Below are positions 10,433 to 20,766 of a stretch of 64,000 nt of DNA, one piece after another. A program made the translations under genes and the position numbers. Source of the DNA: Przewalskia tangutica (taxonomy: Eukaryota; Streptophyta; Magnoliopsida; Solanales; Solanaceae); the NCBI GenBank assembly GCA_029844215.1, contig CM056724.1, forward strand, positions 38,292,446-38,356,445, in the 5' to 3' direction. Within the stretch, counting starts at the first letter, position 1. The number at the start of each line of letters is the position of its first letter. The notes under the pieces were generated by a model, which was not told where the DNA came from, searched no databases, and saw only the letters and a program-made list of their open reading frames with translations.

Positions 10433-10950
10433 TGTTACACCCCGTAGTTCCAGAGTATGTATATGAGGACGTACGCACGAGAATACGACATTAAAATTGG
10501 AAAGGAAGAAAGATGTGATTTTTTGACGGAAAAGTTTCCGGATTTTGTGAAGGAAAAAGGTTCGTTAATGGGAATTGGATTCCCGGATTTGGTATTCGGA
10601 CTTTTTGGGATATTTGAGAATTATGGAATTTTATTTCCGGAATTGGTCACGTGGGGACCGCGGGAGGAATTTACGGTTGTAGGGCCCACTTTATTTTCGA
10701 AATTTGCGGCATTACGGCATTTTCGGAAGATGAAATATTTTGGACGAGTAGGAGGGCGACACATGGCACCCCATGTGGCCCTATGGCCGAAAGATAGGGG
10801 GCTTTGGACGTTTTTTTTTATGGACAAGTGGCCCATTTTTGTGGTGGCCACTTGTCCCATTGTTGTGGTGGACACTTGGTTGGAAGACTCCACTCCCACA
10901 TGGAACAAATCCTCACCATACACTTGCTTTGATCCTACCATTGATTTCTC

Positions 10951-10958
10951 TATAAATA
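10951..10958 (+). promoter_or_regulatory. E4 LTR promoter: TATA box (5' LTR)
   Basis: CTATAAATACCCCCC is a textbook plant TATA context. It is kept exactly in the other LTR at 17356-17363. Transcription would start near 10985, in the CTTATTCATCCAACAC stretch. Confidence 0.72.
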
Positions 10959-12650
10959 CCCCCCTTGATCCAAGACTTATTCATCCAACACTTAGAGAGT
11001 TCCAAGTCTTGAAAATTCCCTCCCTCTTCCTTACCTTGCTCTCGGCTTTGGCCATTTTCCTTGAGCAAAACTTGTCCAAAAATCCTTAAACTTATAAGTG
11101 TTCTTCCTTAGGGTATTAGGAAGATTTTGTACCAAGTGTTGGAAAAGATTTCACACCCCTAGCCCCTAAATCACACCTTGGTCGAAACTTGCCATAATTT
11201 GAGCCTAAGGTGTTCTTCACTTTTTGGAGTTAGATCTTGAAGAAGAGTTGGTTAGGAGCGTATAAGGGTTGCTTGGAGCGGTTTGGAGCGTAAGGAATAG
11301 GAGCTAAACGTTGCTCAGGATCGACTTATTAATCTTGGATAATTTTGGGCTTATCGAGGTAATGATCTTTATCCCCCTATTGTAATTGGAGATTACATGT
11401 TGTAGTTGTATAATTGAGTATATGATTTATGGAAATATGATTAAAAAGAATTGAATCAGATTTACATTGGATGTATTCTGATGAGACTTGTAGGCTTATT
11501 GTGGAGTAGAATTGTACACGTCCGGTTAGACGTGTAACCCCCCTGGAAATGTTGGCTTGGTAGCAGGCCTCGATAGAGGTGGAGATTTTTGTGGTTGCGG
11601 GAGGTGTCACGAATTTTTCGGAGAATTTGGAACCTTGTTCTTAGAAATATTCTACGAAGGGATTTAGAAGTTAATAACCGTTTTATGGCCATTATAGGTT
11701 GAAGTACTACGAGTAGCGTATTCTACTTGAAGGGTGGAAAAGGCTAGCAGGGTTATAGTACTGTGGAGCGTTTTGCTAATTGTCGATAATCGTCGCGAGG
11801 TATGTGAACCTCTTCCTATCCTTTCTAGCATGATATTTGTGAAATATATATAGTGCGGTAGACGCACGTGTGTTTAAAGGAATTTGATTTTCCTTTTGTG
11901 TCCTTGACTTGATTCCAAAGTTAAGTGACTTGTTATGAAATATTAAGGACTTAAATTATGTTAAAAAGTTGTAAAACCTCACTCATGAGTAATGGGTGTG
12001 TGGTATTTTAAAGAATAAAGTTATCTTGATTTCGAAAATGAGAATAAGTTGTCCTTGGTTGGTTTAAAACATAAAGTGTTATAATAGCTTTATGGGAAGT
12101 TATTTATAACGACTTTATGAAAACAAAAGATATGATTTAAAGATTAAGAGACTGATTTTTGAAAGTAAAGAGACTTGACTTATAAACAACTTGATTTCGG
12201 GAAAGGAGAAGTAACTTGATTTAAAGGTATAGGTTACTTGTTTTTAAAAGAGTAAGACACTTGGTTTAAAAAGTATATTGCTACTTGACTTTAAAAAGGA
12301 AAAAGTGTCTTTGTTTTAAAGGAAGGCATGGTTTTGTCTTAAAATGGTTTAAAAAGAAGGTATGGAAATTGTTTTGGTTTACTTAAAAGATAGTTACTCT
12401 ATTTTGATACTACGGGTATCGTGTGACTTTTGTGTGAGTAACTTGACTATGTTGGCTTGTGATAGCCTTGTAATACTTTCTTGATGGTTTGATAAGTAAA
12501 CATGTTATGATGTTACGTGTGTTAGTGTCTTGTGATGTTTGTGTAAGGGGGTTATTCTTGTTGTGCTTACGTTGTTAAACGATAAGCCCGTCACACTGCT
12601 ATTATATCACATACCCCCCTGACTTGTTATGATGTCGAGGACTTGCCACC

Positions 12651-12893
12651 CTCGATGCGAGGAATACCTCATGCGGGTCCATGTGACCTATGCGGAGCTG
12701 CGGGAGTTCCAGGATTGATCACTCCGGGTGTGTTACGCCGATGCGAGGGATACCTCATGCGGTCCATAGGACTATGCGGACTTCGGGGGTCCAGGATGAT
12801 GCCGCGGGTTAGCTACCCCCGATGCGAGGAATACCTCATGCGGGCCTATGTGGCCTATGCGGACTGCGGGAGTTCCAGGATTAGGCACGCATA
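12651..12893 (+). repeat. GC-rich triplicate in E4 5' LTR
   Basis: There are three units of about 80-86 bp, each starting CGATGCGAGGAATACCTCAT (or one base different) and containing TATGCGGACT-type sequence. The matching region of the 3' LTR is 19071-19308, where the units are altered by several short indels although the flanks are almost identical. Confidence 0.82.
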
Positions 12894-13529
12894 ATGATAC
12901 TATGGGCGAATGGCCTTGCTTCGATCATTAGCGGCCTAGAAAAGACCAGTTATGTTATATCTATTTTGCTCTTGGTTATGCTGTGGCACTATGTGCGGTT
13001 ACATTGGTTGTTTCGTACGTATTTGTAATTGGTTTTGAAATGTTATGATTTTATTTCAGTACTTTACAGTTTCACATACTTGGTACCTGTTGTACTGACC
13101 TCCTTCGGGGGGCTGCGTTCATGCCGCAGGTAGAGGTACACCAGTTGTTGATCCTCGCTCATAGGATCACAGTTCAGCATTTTGGGAAGCTCCGTTTCTC
13201 CGGAGGCTTATCTTTGGTATAGTCCCCTGTCGTTGTAGGTACTTACATTCAGGGGTATGGCGGCCCCGTCCGTCGTTGTCGTTATAACATTCTTAGAGGT
13301 CCAGAGTAATCGCTGTAGGCGTGGTTTGTAAAAGGGATGTAACTGTTCAAGTTTTTATTTATATATACAGAAAGGTAACCGTTTTGGTTAGCCTGTTTTC
13401 TTATTTCATTATTGTATATCTTGTTTCATGTGTAAGTTTTTATTTCCGCTGATTTTCTCTGATGTTGTATCACTAGGGTGCCCGGGGTAAGGCACCAGTC
13501 ACGGGCCCGGGTTCGGGTCGTGACAAAAG

Positions 13530-13541
13530 TGGTATCAGAGC
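13530..13541 (+). promoter_or_regulatory. E4 primer binding site (initiator tRNA-Met type)
   Basis: TGGTATCAGAGC, 4 bp after the LTR end, is the standard plant retrotransposon primer site complementary to initiator tRNA-Met. It is the least altered of the four such sites in this window. Confidence 0.93.
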
Positions 13542-13731
13542 AGTTAATCCTCGGAAAGTGTCTACAGACCGTATCTGATAGAGTCTTGATTATCGGCGTG
13601 TTGTGCACCACACCTATAGTCAGGAGGCTGCCGGATATTTAGGATTGGTTTCCATTCTTCTCACTCTGAGATCGTGCCTTAGCGTTGTGTTATTAGTTGG
13701 ACTCCCTCTGGCGTATTCTTATATACCCGTT
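13542..13731 (+). promoter_or_regulatory. E4 gag leader, conserved between elements
   Basis: This 190-bp untranslated leader lies between the primer site and the gag ATG. It contains TCTACAGACCG, GAGTCTTGATTATCGG, GAGGCTG and CACTCTGAGATCGTGCC. The same ordered blocks occur in E5 (35568-35753), E2 (52877-52687, minus) and E6 (30367-30130, minus). Conservation in non-coding E6 suggests an RNA-level role such as dimerisation or packaging (inference). Confidence 0.7.
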
Positions 13732-14676
13732 ATGCCTCTACGCAAGGCAACCAGAGGGAGCTACGAGTAGAACACGGAGGGTTACGATGGCGCATGTCTG
13801 GTCATTACATGAGATAGTATTTCAGACGACGAGTTTTATGACGCCGCTAGCCCCATCAGAGTTTAGAGCGGCAACAGTTTCTACTAAGACTACGATACCT
13901 GAGTCTCCAGTCCACGGCCAGGAGCCGAGGATATGAGTTACAAGGAGATGGACCCGTTACTAGCTAGTCTGGTGGCTGGGAATGAGGACGGACGGGAGCC
14001 GGTGGTTCCGGCAGTACCAGTAGTTCACCCTAGATCCGATAGTTTTGAGACTCTGGGACTTCTTGAGTTGCAGTCCACCCGAGTTCTATGGATTGAGAAC
14101 TGAGGAAGATCCTCAGGAGTTTATTCGACAGTTGCAGCGGATCATGAAAGTGATCAAGACCTTAGAGGCATTTCCTACACGTTTCTTGCCCTCGCAGATG
14201 AGGAGAGCTCGGGCAGATAGATTTATGATGTTGAGGCAGAACGGGCGGACGGTTCGGGAATACAGTTTAGAGTTTGACGCATTGGCTCGTTATGTCCCCG
14301 CGTTAGTGGCAGACATGGAGGGTAGAGTACACCGATATGTCACAGGACATGACGATTATCTAGCAGAGAGTTGTACAAGAGTAGCTCTTCAGTCATACAT
14401 GGACGTTGCTCGCGTACAGGCTTATGCGCAGCAGACTGAGGAACATAGAGATCGACGAATTAACCAAGATCAGCAGAAGAGGGCCAGAACAGCAGGGTCC
14501 TTTGGTAACTTTCGAGGCGGACCTTCTCAGCAGCAGACTGGTTATGAGCCTCCGCCCGATGCAGTGGTCCTCCGCGCACTTCATGACGTTCGGGGTATTT
14601 AGGAGTTGGTCAGAACTCCAGGGTTTCTGGTTCACAGATTTACATAGGTCCTAGCCAGCCAAATTCGGTTTTCCCT

Positions 14677-14795
14677 CAGTGTTCACTATGTGGTAGGCGT
14701 CATCCTGGGGAATGTCGTCTTTTTACGGGTGCTTGTTTTACCAGCGGCCGTCAGGGCCATGTAAGGAGAGAATGTCCTAGTAGGAGGGATACATG
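14677..14795 (+). pseudogene. E4 gag zinc-knuckle module 1 (degenerate)
   Basis: It reads QCSLCGRRHPGECRLFTG followed by a CCHC-like box at 14734-14775, CFTSGRQGHVRREC. The second cysteine of C-x2-C-x4-H-x4-C is serine, so the metal site is damaged. Such knuckles bind retrotransposon RNA. Confidence 0.8.
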
Positions 14796-14870
14796 TGGGA
14801 CGACTTAGCCTACCCGGGCCATGGATTCGGTGGTTCGGAGAGGAAGGGTGTTAGCTGGAGGCCACCCCCA

Positions 14871-14990
14871 CCTCGGTATGGCCGTTGTGGTAGGTGTTCT
14901 TATGGGGAGTGTCGTACTACTTCGATAGCTTGTTATGCTTGCGGCCAGCAGGGCCATTTTGCAAGAAATTGTCCGACCAGAGGTGGCGCG
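14871..14990 (+). pseudogene. E4 gag zinc-knuckle module 2 (intact CCHC)
   Basis: It lies in the open frame 14793-15092 and reads RYGRCGRCSYGECRTTSIA followed by CYACGQQGHFARNC at 14931-14972, a complete C-x2-C-x4-H-x4-C box. It repeats the layout of module 1 (a CxxC...GEC stretch, then the box) about 195 bp downstream. This suggests an internal duplication, or two gag ends joined together. Confidence 0.8.
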
Positions 14991-15092
14991 GATGTTACGA
15001 CTCAGCCTTCGGGATCAGTGGTTGGTTCATCACCTTCTGTAGTTATGCGCCCATCAGAGCAGGATTTGATTAGAGCGGCAAAGGGAAAGTGA

Positions 15093-15659
15093 GGCAGTAG
15101 TTATAGAGATATCTTCAGCCCTTAAGAGACTTGTTTAGGTCGTTATGGTAGATACATGTGGAGTGCTATGTACGGATAGCATTGTGTTAGGTGTGGATTA
15201 GAAAGCATGGGTAGTTGAAAAGGGTAAGTCTGGGGACGAGAGAATTTTGAGCCATAGAATACAGATAACCATGGAGACCTTAGAATTTATAACAATTGAG
15301 ACCTTAGATGTAAGGCTGTCTTGAGTAAAAGATTTTACGGTTAATCTTTGTCGGAGTACATTGTATACGTGGAGTATATTCAGGTGATAAGTCCATGAGT
15401 GGTGTGAAATGGAAGTGGATAGTGAGCTTAGAAGACCACTAGGTTCTCATGACTTGAATAGTGAGATTGTTCCGGACCAGGAACGAGAGTTTAGTGCGAA
15501 GTGGGTCGGGTTGAGGCCTTATCGCGAGTCAACCCGCAGCCCGGAATGTGGTGGGGTCAGTTTGAGGTGGTCCCGCTAGATGATAGGGTCACGAGGGTGT
15601 TAGGACCAAGTTTAGATAACCATCGTACGAGTTCGTGGATGCGTTCGACCAGTAGTCGG
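15093..15659 (+). other. E4 degraded gag-pol junction
   Basis: No protease or RT motif is readable in any frame here, although this is where they should be. The pol sequence from protease through most of RNase H (over 2 kb in E2) is absent. What remains has weak similarity to the downstream flank of chromoviral gag and is rich in stops. Confidence 0.6.
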
Positions 15660-16480
15660 GCCGATGAGGTCAGCCCATCTTGTCTTTCAGTTAGGACTGC
15701 TTACTCGGCAGAGGGTTATGCGAGATGTTATGTATCAGGAAGGTTGTAAGGCTGCACAAGATTCCTACTTTTTATGACATGCAGTGGAGCCCAGTTTTCG
15801 GCTATTTCATTTGTTTCTGGAGGTTTTACCAGGCGGGGTTAGGAACTCAGGTGAGTCTCAGTATTGCATTCACCCTCGGGCAGACGGACAAACAACGCGT
15901 TTTATCCAGACATTTGAGGTTAGGTTACGGGCCGGTGTTTTGATTTCAGGGGTAGCTGTAAGGATTATTCACCTCTTGTTGAGTGAGTATTATAATAGCT
16001 ACCATTTCAGTATTCGGATGTCGTCTTATGAAGCCTTGTATGAGCGGAAGTGTAGGTTGACGGTCGATTGGTTCGATGTTGGCAAGGTTCAGATAGTTGG
16101 TCCATACTTGATTCAGCAGGATGTGGATAAGGTGAAGCTTATCCAGAAGAGGTTATTAGCGGTCGAGTCAGCGAAGTCGTGCGGATAATCGGCGTCGACA
16201 CTTGGAGTTCAGGTGGACGGTGGGTCTTCTTGAAGGTACCACCCTGGATGGGTGTGACAAGATTTGGAAAGCAGGGGAAACTTAGCCCGAGGTACTTTGG
16301 GCCTTTTCAGATCGTTGTAGAATAGGCCAGGTTGCCTATAAGTTAGCACTGCCGTCCGACTTAGGAGGCAGTACGTCCGGTATTCCATGTTGCTATGTTT
16401 CGGAAGAGTATCGGAGATCCATCCAGAGTGTTCCCAGTTAATGATGACCAAGTTGGAGATAGTAACCCCGAGATTTTGGA
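15660..16480 (+). pseudogene. E4 integrase remnant
   Basis: Readable blocks match E2 integrase in order: VRTAYSAEGYARCYVS (from about 15690), VRLHKIPTFYDMQW, FWRFYQAGLGTQVSLS, HPRADGQT (about 15863-15890), LSEYYNSYHFSIRMSSYEAL, YERKCRLTVDWFDVGK, VDKVKLIQKRLLAVES and GKLSPRYFGPFQIV (about 16270-16315). The second catalytic aspartate region reads FYDMQWSPVF and the region expected to hold the catalytic E is TDKQRV/ADGQTT, so the DDE triad is not intact. There are several frameshifts. Confidence 0.82.
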
Positions 16481-16801
16481 AACTGAAGCAATGACAGAAA
16501 TGTGGTAAGTATATTAGGAAGAGTTCGAGTGTACGAGGAGGGTACGACGAGTAAGAAAAGAGGCGTAGATGTGTTAAGAAGATGGAAGTGTCCTTTTTAT
16601 AAGGTAAAGATGTGAAGAAAGTATCCTTTGGACCTTGGGTGGAGCTATTAGTATTGTTATACGCTTTAGAGATGATCCCTCGTTGGCTTGGATGTGAGTT
16701 TTTGCGAGTATGATTGTATTATGGTCATGTGTGGCATAATTTGGTTTCGTAAGCATAGTAGGGAAAACTATACCGTCAGGTAAGTTTGGAGACTTAGAAG
16801 G

Positions 16802-16820
16802 AACATTCGGGACGAATGTT
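16802..16820 (+). promoter_or_regulatory. E4 pre-PPT hairpin
   Basis: AACATTCG-GGA-CGAATGTT is a perfect 8-bp inverted repeat with a 3-base loop, ending 3 bp before the PPT. Equivalent hairpins lie at the same place in E5, E6 and E2. Confidence 0.85.
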
Positions 16821-16823
16821 TCT

Positions 16824-16836
16824 AAGGGGGGGAAAA
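16824..16836 (+). promoter_or_regulatory. E4 polypurine tract
   Basis: AAGGGGGGGAAAA abuts the 3' LTR start at 16837. This is the expected primer for plus-strand DNA synthesis. Confidence 0.93.
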
Positions 16837-19800
16837 TGTTACACCCCATAGTTCCAGAGTATGTATATGAGGACGTACGTACGAGAATACGACATTAAAA
16901 TTGGAAAGGAAGAAAGATGTGATTTTTTGACGGAAAAGTTTCCGGATTTTGTGAAGGAAAAAGGTTCGTTAATGGGAATTGGATTCCCAGATTTGGTATT
17001 CGGACTTTTTGGGATATTTGAAAATTATGGAATTTTATTTCCGGAATTGGTCACGTGGGGCCCGCGGGAGGAATTTACGGTTGTAGGGCCCACTTTATTT
17101 TCGAAATTTGCGGCATTACGACATTTTCGGAAGATGAAATATTTTGGACGAGTAGGAGGGCGACACATGGCACCCCATGTGGCCCTATGGCCGAAAGATA
17201 GGGGGCTTTGGACGTTTTTTTTTATGGACAAGTGACCCATTTTTATGGTGGCCACTTGTCCCATTGTTGTGGTGGACACTTGGTTGGAAGACTCCACTCC
17301 CACATGGACCAAATCCTCACCATACACTTGCTTTGATCCTAGCCATTGATTTCTCTATAAATACCCCCCTTGATCCAAGACTTATTCATCCAACACTTAG
17401 AGAGTTCCAAGTCTTGAAAATTCCCTCCCTCTTCCTTACCTTGCTCTCGGCTTTGGCCATTTTCCTTGAGCAAAACTTGTCCAAAAATCCTTAAACTTAT
17501 AAGTGTTCTTCCTTAGGGTATTAGGAAGATTGTGTACCAAGTGTTGGAAAAGATTTCACACCCCTAGCCCCTAAATCACACCTTGGCCGAAACTTGCCAT
17601 AATTTGAGCCTAAGGTGTTCTTCACTTTTTGGAGTTAGATCTTGAAGAGGAGTTGGTTAGGAGCGTATAAGGGTTGCTTGGAGCAGTTTGGAGCGTAAGG
17701 AATAGGAGCTAAACGTTGCTCATGATCGACTTATTAATCTTGGATAATTTTGGGCTTATCGAGGTAATGATCTTTATCCCCCTATTGTAATTGGAGATTA
17801 CATATTGTAGTTGTATAATTGAGTATATGATTTATGGAAGGATGATTAAAAAAAGAATTGAATCAGATTTACATTGGGTGTATTCTGATAGACTTGTAGT
17901 ATTATTGTGGAGTAGAATCGTACACGTCCGGTTAGACGTGTAACCCCCCTGGAATTGTTGGCTTGGTAGCAGGCCTCGATAGAGGAGGAGATTTTTGTGG
18001 TTACGGGGGGGGGGGGGGGAGGTGCTGCCGAATTTTTTCGGAGAATTTGGAACCTTGTACTTAGAAATATTCTACGAAGGGATTTAGAAGTTAATAACCG
18101 TTTTATGGCCATTATAGGTTGAAGTACTACGAGTAGCGTATTCTACTTGAAGGGTGGAAAAGGATAGCAGGGTTATAGTATTGTGGAGCGTTTTGCTAAT
18201 TGTCGATAATCGTCGCGAGGTATGTGAACCTCTTCCTATCCTTTCTAGCATGATATTTGTGAAATATATATAGTGCGGTAGACGCACGTGTGTTTAAAGG
18301 AATTTGATTTTCCTTTTGTGTCCTTGACTTGATTCCAAAGTTAAGTGACTTGTTATGAAATATTAAGGACTTAAATTATGTTAAAAAGTTGTATAACCTC
18401 ACTCATGAGTAATGGGTGTGTGGTCTTTTAAAGAATAAAGTTATCTTGATTTCGAAAATGAGAATAAGTTGTCCTTGGTTGGTTTAAAACATAAAGTGTT
18501 ATAATAGCTTTATGGGAAGTTATTTATAACGACTTTATGAAAATAAAAGATATGATTTAAAGATTAAGAGACTGATTTTTGAAAGTAAAGAGACTTTACT
18601 TATAAACAACTTGATTTCGGGAAAGGAGAAGTAACTTGATTTAAAGGTATAGGTTACTTGTTTTTAAAAGAGTAAGACACTTGGTTTAAAAAGTATATTG
18701 CTACTTGACTTTAAAAAGGAAAAAAATGTCTTTGTTTTAAAGGAAGGCATGGTTTTGTCTTAAAATGGTTTAAAAAGAAGGTATGGAAATTGTTTTGGTT
18801 TACTTAAAAGATAGTTACTCTATTTTGATACTACGGGTATCGTGTGACTTTTGTGTGAGTAACTTGACTATGTTGGCTTGTGATAGCCTTGTAATACTTT
18901 CTTGATGGTTTGATAAGTTAACATGTTATGATGCTACGTGTGTTAGTGTCTTGTGATGTTTGTGTAAGGGGGTTATTCTTGTTGTGCTTACGTTGTTAAA
19001 CGATAAGCGTTATCTTGCTATTATATCACATACCCCCCTGACTTGTTATGATTCTGAGGACTTGCCACCCTCGATGCGAGGAATACCTCATGCGGGTCCA
19101 TGCGACCCATGCGAGTCTGCGGGAGTTCGTGATTGATCACTCGGGTGTATTCTGGCCGTCACGAGGATACCTCATGCGTCCATAGGACTATGCGGACTTC
19201 GGGGTCGAGGATGATGCGGGTTAGCTACCCCGTCACGAGAATACCTCATGCGGGCCTATGTGGCCTATGCGGACTGCGGGAGTTCCAGGATTAGGCACGC
19301 ATAATGATATCATGGGCGAATGGCCTTGCTTCGATCATTAGCGGCCTAGAAAAGACCAGTTATGTTATATCTATTTTGCTCTTGGTTATGTTGTGGCACT
19401 ATGTGCGGTTACATTGGTTGTTTCGTACGTATTTGTAATTGGTTTTGAAATGTTATGATTTTATTTGATGCTTTCTGATTTCACATACTTGGTACTGTTA
19501 TCTTGACCTCGCTTGAAGCTGCGTTCATCTGCGGTAGAGGTACACCAGTTGTTGATCCTCGCTCATAGGATCACAGTTCAGCGTTTTGGGAAGCTCCGTT
19601 TCTCCGGAGGCTTATCTTTGGTATAGTCCCCTGTCGTTGTAGGTACTTACATTCAGGGGTATGGCGGGGCCCTATCCCGTCGTTGTCGTTATAACATTCT
19701 TAGAGGTCTGTAGTACTGTTGTGGGCAGGGTTTGTAAAAGGGATGTAACTGTTCAAGTTTTTATTTATATATACAGAAAGGTAACCGTTTTGGTTAGCCT

Positions 19801-19931
19801 GTTTTCTTATTTCATTATTGTATATCTTGTTTCATGTGTAAGTTTTTATTTCCGTTGATTTTCTCTGATGTTGTATCACTAGGGTGCCCGGGGTAAGGCA
19901 CCAGTCACGGGCCCGGGTTCGGGTCGTGACA
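16837..19931 (+). repeat. E4 3' LTR (3095 bp)
   Basis: It runs from TGTTACACCCCATAGTTCCA to GGGTCGTGACA and pairs with 10433-13525. It has its own TATA box (17356-17363). Two regions depart from the 5' copy: a run of 15 G at 18005-18019 where the 5' copy has GCGGGAGG, and the GC-rich segments 19010-19260 and 19490-19735, where many 1-5 base indels and substitutions cluster. Confidence 0.94.
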
Positions 19932-20271
19932 TAAGTCTATGCAACGGCTTCATCTATGTTTCGTCTATACAACGACGAACATCTGCATCGCGTCTATGCA
20001 ACGACCCCATCTCATGTAAGCCTATGCAACGACTTCATCTATGTTTCGTCGATGCAATGACGAGCATCTGCATCGCGTCTATGCAACGACGCCATATCTT
20101 CTAAGCCTATACAACAGCTTCATCATGTTTCGTCTATACAACAACGAGCATCTGCATCGTGTCTATGCAACGACGTCATTTCATGTAAGCGTATGCAATG
20201 ACTTCATCTATATTTCGTCTATGCAACGACAAACATCTGCATCGCATCCATGCAATGATGCCATCAGCATC
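19932..20271 (+). repeat. 85-bp tandem array of E3, right part
   Basis: The first five bases are the right copy of the E4 TSD (TAAGT, 19932-19936). Four units follow: 19934-20018, 20019-20103, 20104-20187 and 20188 to about 20271, with the same core as 10271-10432 and TTTCGTCTAT in place of CTTCGTCTAT. Together with the left part the array had at least six units before E4 inserted. Confidence 0.88.
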
Positions 20272-20368
20272 TACAAACACCTTTTGCATTTGGACCTCGG
20301 GAACAAACATCCTAGAGGCATTTCAGGGAACAAACACCCTGTCTTTTACAGCACCACATCACCTGTAA
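20272..20368 (+). other. E3 spacer between 85-bp and 80-bp arrays
   Basis: There is no gene here. It contains a short direct repeat GGGAACAAACA(T/C)CCT at about 20299 and 20327. Confidence 0.5.
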
Positions 20369-20700
20369 CCCAGTGTCAATCATAATTCGACACTGGGACA
20401 AATTTTGAATCTGCGTCGGCATTATCTTTAATTTTGAAGAATCACAGCAGCCCAGTGTCATCATGATTCGACTCTGGGATAATTTTGAATCGACGTCTGC
20501 CTACTTTAATTTTCTAGTATCGCAGCAACCCAATGTACTCATAATTCGACACTGGGACAAATTTTAAGTCTGCATCAGTTTTGCCTTTTATTATGGCATC
20601 ACAAAGACTCAGTGTCATCATAATTCGACACTGGGACAAAAAGTTTGAATCTGCCTCAGCTTTTCGCTCATTCATTTTCTTGATCTTTGTTTTAATTCTG
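20369..20700 (+). repeat. About 80-bp tandem array with hairpins, E3 3' region
   Basis: There are four units starting near 20369, 20451, 20529 and 20607. Each begins with CAGTGTCATCATAATTCGAC or a close variant, runs through ACTGGGACAAATTTTGAATC and ends in a T-rich tail. Within each unit CAGTGTC pairs with GACACTG across about 10 bases, giving one predicted stem-loop per unit. Tandem repeats just upstream of the 3' LTR are a known habit of Ogre elements. Confidence 0.85.
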
Positions 20701-20766
20701 ACGATGGGGACAAAATTGGCTACAAGTCAACGTCTTTGTCCGAAAACTCTTTCATCGTCTTCGGTC

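Larger units (their letters stand above)
10433..13525 (+). repeat. E4 5' LTR (3093 bp)
   Basis: It starts TGTTACACCCCGTAGTTCCA and ends GGGTCGTGACA, 4 bp before the primer site. It aligns end to end with 16837-19931. The body differs at roughly one base in several tens; the GC-rich parts (12640-12890 and 13080-13320) differ far more, by clustered short indels. It contains a TATA box, an AT-rich stretch with the GTTATAA/CTTTATGGGAAGT motif (12071-12119) and a palindrome GATAC-TACGG-GTATC (12406-12420). Confidence 0.94.
13732..15092 (+). pseudogene. E4 gag, broken
   Basis: The start is ATG at 13732 (MPLRKATRGSYE then a stop), matching the MPRGEH and MPQKKA starts of E5 and E2. The main readable part is 14045-14602: PPEFYGLRTEEDPQEFIRQL, then FLPSQMRRARADRFMMLR, REYSLEFDALARYVPALVAD and a basic C-terminus. 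Compared with E2 gag about 39 residues are missing in frame after KVIKTLE: the E2 block LASYRLRDVTVNWFESWELS has no counterpart. Two zinc-knuckle modules follow in different frames. Gag would form the particle and package RNA; with early stops and a capsid deletion this copy is unlikely to work. Confidence 0.85.
10433..19931 (+). mobile_element. E4: chromovirus with gag but lacking protease-RT-RNase H
   Basis: The element is bounded by TAAGT duplications with near-identical LTRs of 3093 and 3095 bp. Internal order is tRNA-Met primer site, leader, gag, degraded sequence, integrase remnant, hairpin, PPT. The 3.3-kb internal region has no RT, so E4 depends on another element to move. The similar LTRs and retained termini point to recent mobilisation. 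The internal peptides are closest, within this window, to E2. Confidence 0.95.

Noticed and set aside
13530..13541. tRNA gene suggested by the tRNA-complementary stretch
   Set aside because: Only the 3'-end complement is present, placed right after an LTR. It is a primer binding site. I saw no cloverleaf-forming sequence here or elsewhere in the window.
18005..18019. 15-G run as a G-quadruplex regulatory element
   Set aside because: The other E4 LTR has GCGGGAGG at this place, so the run is private to one copy and may be slippage or a homopolymer sequencing error.
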